Shown here: positions 15,511 to 17,313 of the stretch, in pieces
Layout of the letters: each line of letters opens with the position of its first letter
Numbering within the stretch: position 1 is the stretch's first letter
Assembly: GCA_023404805.1 (NCBI GenBank)
Contig: JAEYAL010000130.1
Span: 1-17,313 of the forward strand
Length of the DNA: 17,313 nt
Source: Actinomycetes bacterium
Lineage (GTDB): Bacteria; Actinomycetota; Thermoleophilia; Solirubrobacterales; Solirubrobacteraceae
Direction: 5' to 3'
The notes under the pieces: generated by a model
The model's database searches: none
What the model saw: the letters and a program-made list of their open reading frames with translations, nothing else
What the model was told of the DNA's origin: nothing
Made by a program: the position numbers and the translations under genes

Positions 15511-15742
15511 CTAGCGTCATGAGCCGAGACTCATTGAGTATTGCTCAATAAGCGCTGAATCCCCTGCAAACGCTGATTTTGAACACCCGTTCAACCAAAC
15601 GATGGAGCAATGCTCTGTGCTGCCCCGCACACGAAGAGTAGAACTTGCCTCCTCGCCTAGTCCCAGGCGGCGCCAAGTTCCAAGGCGTTCCAAACCCATC
15701 AGAGGCTCCGCACCCCTTTCCGGCGGCGCCCAGGAGGAATCC
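15511..15742 (+). promoter_or_regulatory. Promoter and long leader of the DUF6801-like gene, with small inverted repeats
   Basis: CTAGCGTC (15511-15518) supplies a TAGCGT -10 candidate, giving a leader of about 220 nt. Inverted repeats follow: ATTGAG-N5-CTCAAT (15533-15549) and TTGAAC-ACCC-GTTCAA (15579-15594), both with TTGA/TCAA half-sites typical in form of TetR-type operators, plus a smaller GAGC-AAT-GCTC. A direct repeat CGCTGA (15553, 15571) lies between them. A 10-codon frame (MSRDSLSIAQ, 15519-15551) is present but has no ribosome site. The Shine-Dalgarno AGGAGG (15732-15737) precedes the GTG at 15743 by 5 nt. Confidence 0.45.
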
Positions 15743-17224
15743 GTGTCCCTCAAGTCCCGTGAGGCGGGCAAGCTGGCTGTTGCCGGCGTTGCCGCCCTTG
15801 CCGCGTTCGGCACCGCTGCGTCGTCCGCGTCCGCAGCCAAGCTGACGCAGAACTACCAGTGCAAGTACCCGCTGATCGGCGTTCAGCCGCTCAAGATCGA
15901 CATCGACGCCGCTATCCCGACCTCCTGGCAGGTCGGCGAGGCCACGAACGCGTTCGTCATCAACGCGGTCGCATCGGCTGGCGGCTCGACCGCCGGCGCG
16001 ATCCAGCTCCTCGGCGCCACCACGCTCGAGGGTACGTCGAAGGCTTCGGCCGCGATCACGCTCCCGACCGGCGCCAAGCTGCCCCTCAAGGTGCCGATCG
16101 GCATCGCCAACTGGACCAAGTCCGGCTCCACGGTGCCGAACCCGCTCGTGCTCAACGCGCAGGGCTCGACCCCGTCGCTCACCTTCGACGACCTCGGTAA
16201 GGCCTCGGTCGCCGTCGACGCCATCAGCCTCAACCTGATCGCCCGCAACGCGTCCGGCCAGGCCATCCCGCTGACTCCGGTCACGAAGGACATCGACGGC
16301 AACCCCGTCACCGCGTCCGACAGCGACCCGTCCACCTTCGACGTGCCCTGCAAGCTCGTCGCCGGCCAGCCGACCTCGCTCGCCTCGTTCAACATCACGG
16401 AGAACGGCACCCCGAGCAGCGACACCTCGGCTCCGGGCGTTCCCGGCAACCTGCGCGGCACCGCGACGGCGACGTCCACGTCGCTGACGTGGAACGCGTC
16501 CAGCGACAACGTCGGCGTCGTCGCCTACGAGGTCTCCAAGGGCGGCGCGGTCGTGGCGACCGTCAACAAGCCCTCGGTCACCGTTCCGGCCTCGCCGAGC
16601 AGCAGCTCGAGCTACTCGGTCGTCGCCGTCGACGCCGCGGGCAACCGCAGCGCCGCCAGCGGCGCCGTTTCGATCGGCAACCCGGCCAACGCCATCAACA
16701 ACGCCGCCGTCGCGAACTACAACGCGGCGCTCGGCGGCACCGCCCAGATGAAGAACCTCATCACCGGCTCCGTGCCGCTCGAGGGCAGCATCTCGGCCCA
16801 GCTGACGACCATCGACGGCAAGATCAGCGCTGACCTCAACCTGATCCCGCGGACCGCGCGCCTCAACGCGCTCGGCTTCCTCCCGGTGACGGCGAAGGTC
16901 GGGTTCTCGAGCTCCGGCAAGACCACGGGTGACCTCAACAGCGACGGTGTCCTGACCACCACCTCGCGCCTGCGCATCAAGCTCCTCGACGTCAAGCTCT
17001 TCGGCGCTGTGGCGATCGCTGGTGGCAACAACTGCCAGACGAAGAACCTGTCGACGATCGTTCTGCGCTCCGCGCCGAACTTCGACCCGATCGCGGGCGG
17101 CACGATCTCCGGCACGTTCGCGATCAGCGACATGAACGACTGCGGCTTCCTGACCGGCATCGTCAGCCCGCTGGCCGCCGGCAGTGGCAACACGATCAAC
17201 GCCAAGCTGACCGCCAAGCTCTAA
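15743..17224 (+). CDS. Secreted DUF6801-like / fibronectin type III protein
   Basis: A 493-residue exported protein of unknown function. The GTG at 15743 is chosen for the AGGAGG 5 nt upstream and for the signal peptide that starts there (MSLKSREAGKLAVAGVAALA, cleavage after SASA near residue 32). The N-terminal domain (about 33-225) opens with YQCKYPLIGVQPLKIDIDA and closes with a partner cysteine (DVPCKL), the layout of DUF6801 in actinobacterial secreted proteins. A fibronectin-III domain follows (about 230-310; PGVPGNLRGTATATSTSLTW, VAYEVSKGG, YSVVAVDAAGNRS). The C-terminal domain (about 315-493), beta-rich with two cysteines (NNCQTKNL and NDCGFLTG), ends in GSGNTINAKLTAKL, a form seen in other actinobacterial exported proteins. 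No sorting signal is present, so it is probably released or wall-associated. Hairpins follow. Confidence 0.85.
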   Translation: MSLKSREAGKLAVAGVAALAAFGTAASSASAAKLTQNYQCKYPLIGVQPLKIDIDAAIPTSWQVGEATNAFVINAVASAGGSTAGAIQLLGATTLEGTSKASAAITLPTGAKLPLKVPIGIANWTKSGSTVPNPLVLNAQGSTPSLTFDDLGKASVAVDAISLNLIARNASGQAIPLTPVTKDIDGNPVTASDSDPSTFDVPCKLVAGQPTSLASFNITENGTPSSDTSAPGVPGNLRGTATATSTSLTWNASSDNVGVVAYEVSKGGAVVATVNKPSVTVPASPSSSSSYSVVAVDAAGNRSAASGAVSIGNPANAINNAAVANYNAALGGTAQMKNLITGSVPLEGSISAQLTTIDGKISADLNLIPRTARLNALGFLPVTAKVGFSSSGKTTGDLNSDGVLTTTSRLRIKLLDVKLFGAVAIAGGNNCQTKNLSTIVLRSAPNFDPIAGGTISGTFAISDMNDCGFLTGIVSPLAAGSGNTINAKLTAKL

Positions 17225-17241
17225 GAGCAAGCGTTCGCCCG

Positions 17242-17270
17242 CAGGCCCGGCTTGGAACGCACCGGGCCTG
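17242..17270 (+). terminator. Terminator-like hairpin after the DUF6801-like gene
   Basis: CAGGCCCGG (17242-17250) pairs perfectly with CCGGGCCTG (17262-17270) around an 11-nt loop, 17 bp after the stop. It has no T-tract. Confidence 0.6.
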
Positions 17271-17284
17271 ACGGGCCACCCCCC

Positions 17285-17312
17285 GACGGCCGTCACCGCA
17301 TCTCCTGCGGTG
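17285..17312. terminator. Second hairpin at the window edge
   Basis: CACCGCA (17294-17300) pairs with TGCGGTG (17306-17312) with loop TCTCC. The 10-bp palindrome GACGGCCGTC (17285-17294) adjoins it. It may back up the preceding terminator or serve a gene beyond the window. Confidence 0.4.
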
Positions 17313-17313
17313 G

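Noticed and set aside
15519..15551. 10-codon gene MSRDSLSIAQ
   Set aside because: It begins one base after the -10-like hexamer, so it would lie partly upstream of the transcript start, and it lacks a ribosome site. Kept only as a remark on the leader.
15545..17296. Minus-strand open frame of about 580 codons opposite the DUF6801-like gene
   Set aside because: Arg/Asp/Val-rich antisense shadow. The plus strand has AGGAGG, a signal peptide and recognisable domains.

Overview
The window is a GC-rich actinobacterial chromosome segment. By eye it is roughly 65-70% GC with strongly GC-biased third codon positions. The adenosylcobalamin-dependent NrdJ with an Ala/Lys-rich linker, the DUF6801-like secreted protein, the collagen-like surface protein and the abundance of leaderless-looking promoters fit an Actinomycetota lineage, possibly a soil Thermoleophilia/Solirubrobacterales-type organism. 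That placement is inference, because there is no rRNA or other phylogenetic marker here.

Layout. 1-416: C-terminal part of a Pro/Thr-rich, single-pass membrane protein. 417-919: a gene-free stretch ending in a promoter-like element and a hairpin-rich leader. 920-3835: nrdJ, the only clear housekeeping enzyme. 3830-4185: a remarkable palindrome cluster. It holds two tandem hairpin units of about 107 bp with matching architecture and compensatory arm changes, a truncated third unit, and a 21-bp terminator-like hairpin. 4226-5263 (-): a secreted protein with an uninterrupted 33-triplet collagen stalk and a C-terminal Hcp-like (T6SS tube family) domain. 5379-5432: a strong intrinsic terminator. 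5538-6498 (-): a two-gene ArsR regulator / SRPBCC (AHSA1-like) operon with a very clear leaderless promoter and overlapping operator-like palindromes.

6577-11918 is an accessory-looking island with more relaxed codon use. On the minus strand lies a three-gene operon with 4-nt overlaps. It encodes a VirD4/TraG/HerA-like DNA-pump ATPase, a small protein with a ribbon-helix-helix-like N-terminus, and a protein with two AbrB/SpoVT-like swapped-hairpin motifs plus a DUF5663-like tail. No relaxase or secretion-channel gene is visible. Divergent from it, across 74 bp, is a gene that reads as disrupted: it has an in-frame TAG, then a change of coding frame exactly at a GGGCCCC slippery heptamer. A protein with a MerR-like C-terminal helix-turn-helix follows. 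This module is the best candidate for an undescribed system.

11982-14669 (-): a secreted subtilisin-like (S8) protease with Ig/PKD-like C-terminal domains. Divergent from it is an alpha/beta-hydrolase of the KANL3/Tex30-like type (14829-15473). 15743-17224: a secreted DUF6801-like / fibronectin-III protein with a leader of about 220 nt rich in small inverted repeats. Terminator-like hairpins close the window.

Regulation. Six gene starts lie 6-8 nt after a TAnnnT hexamer, which suggests leaderless transcription. nrdJ and the DUF6801-like gene instead have long leaders and good Shine-Dalgarno sequences.
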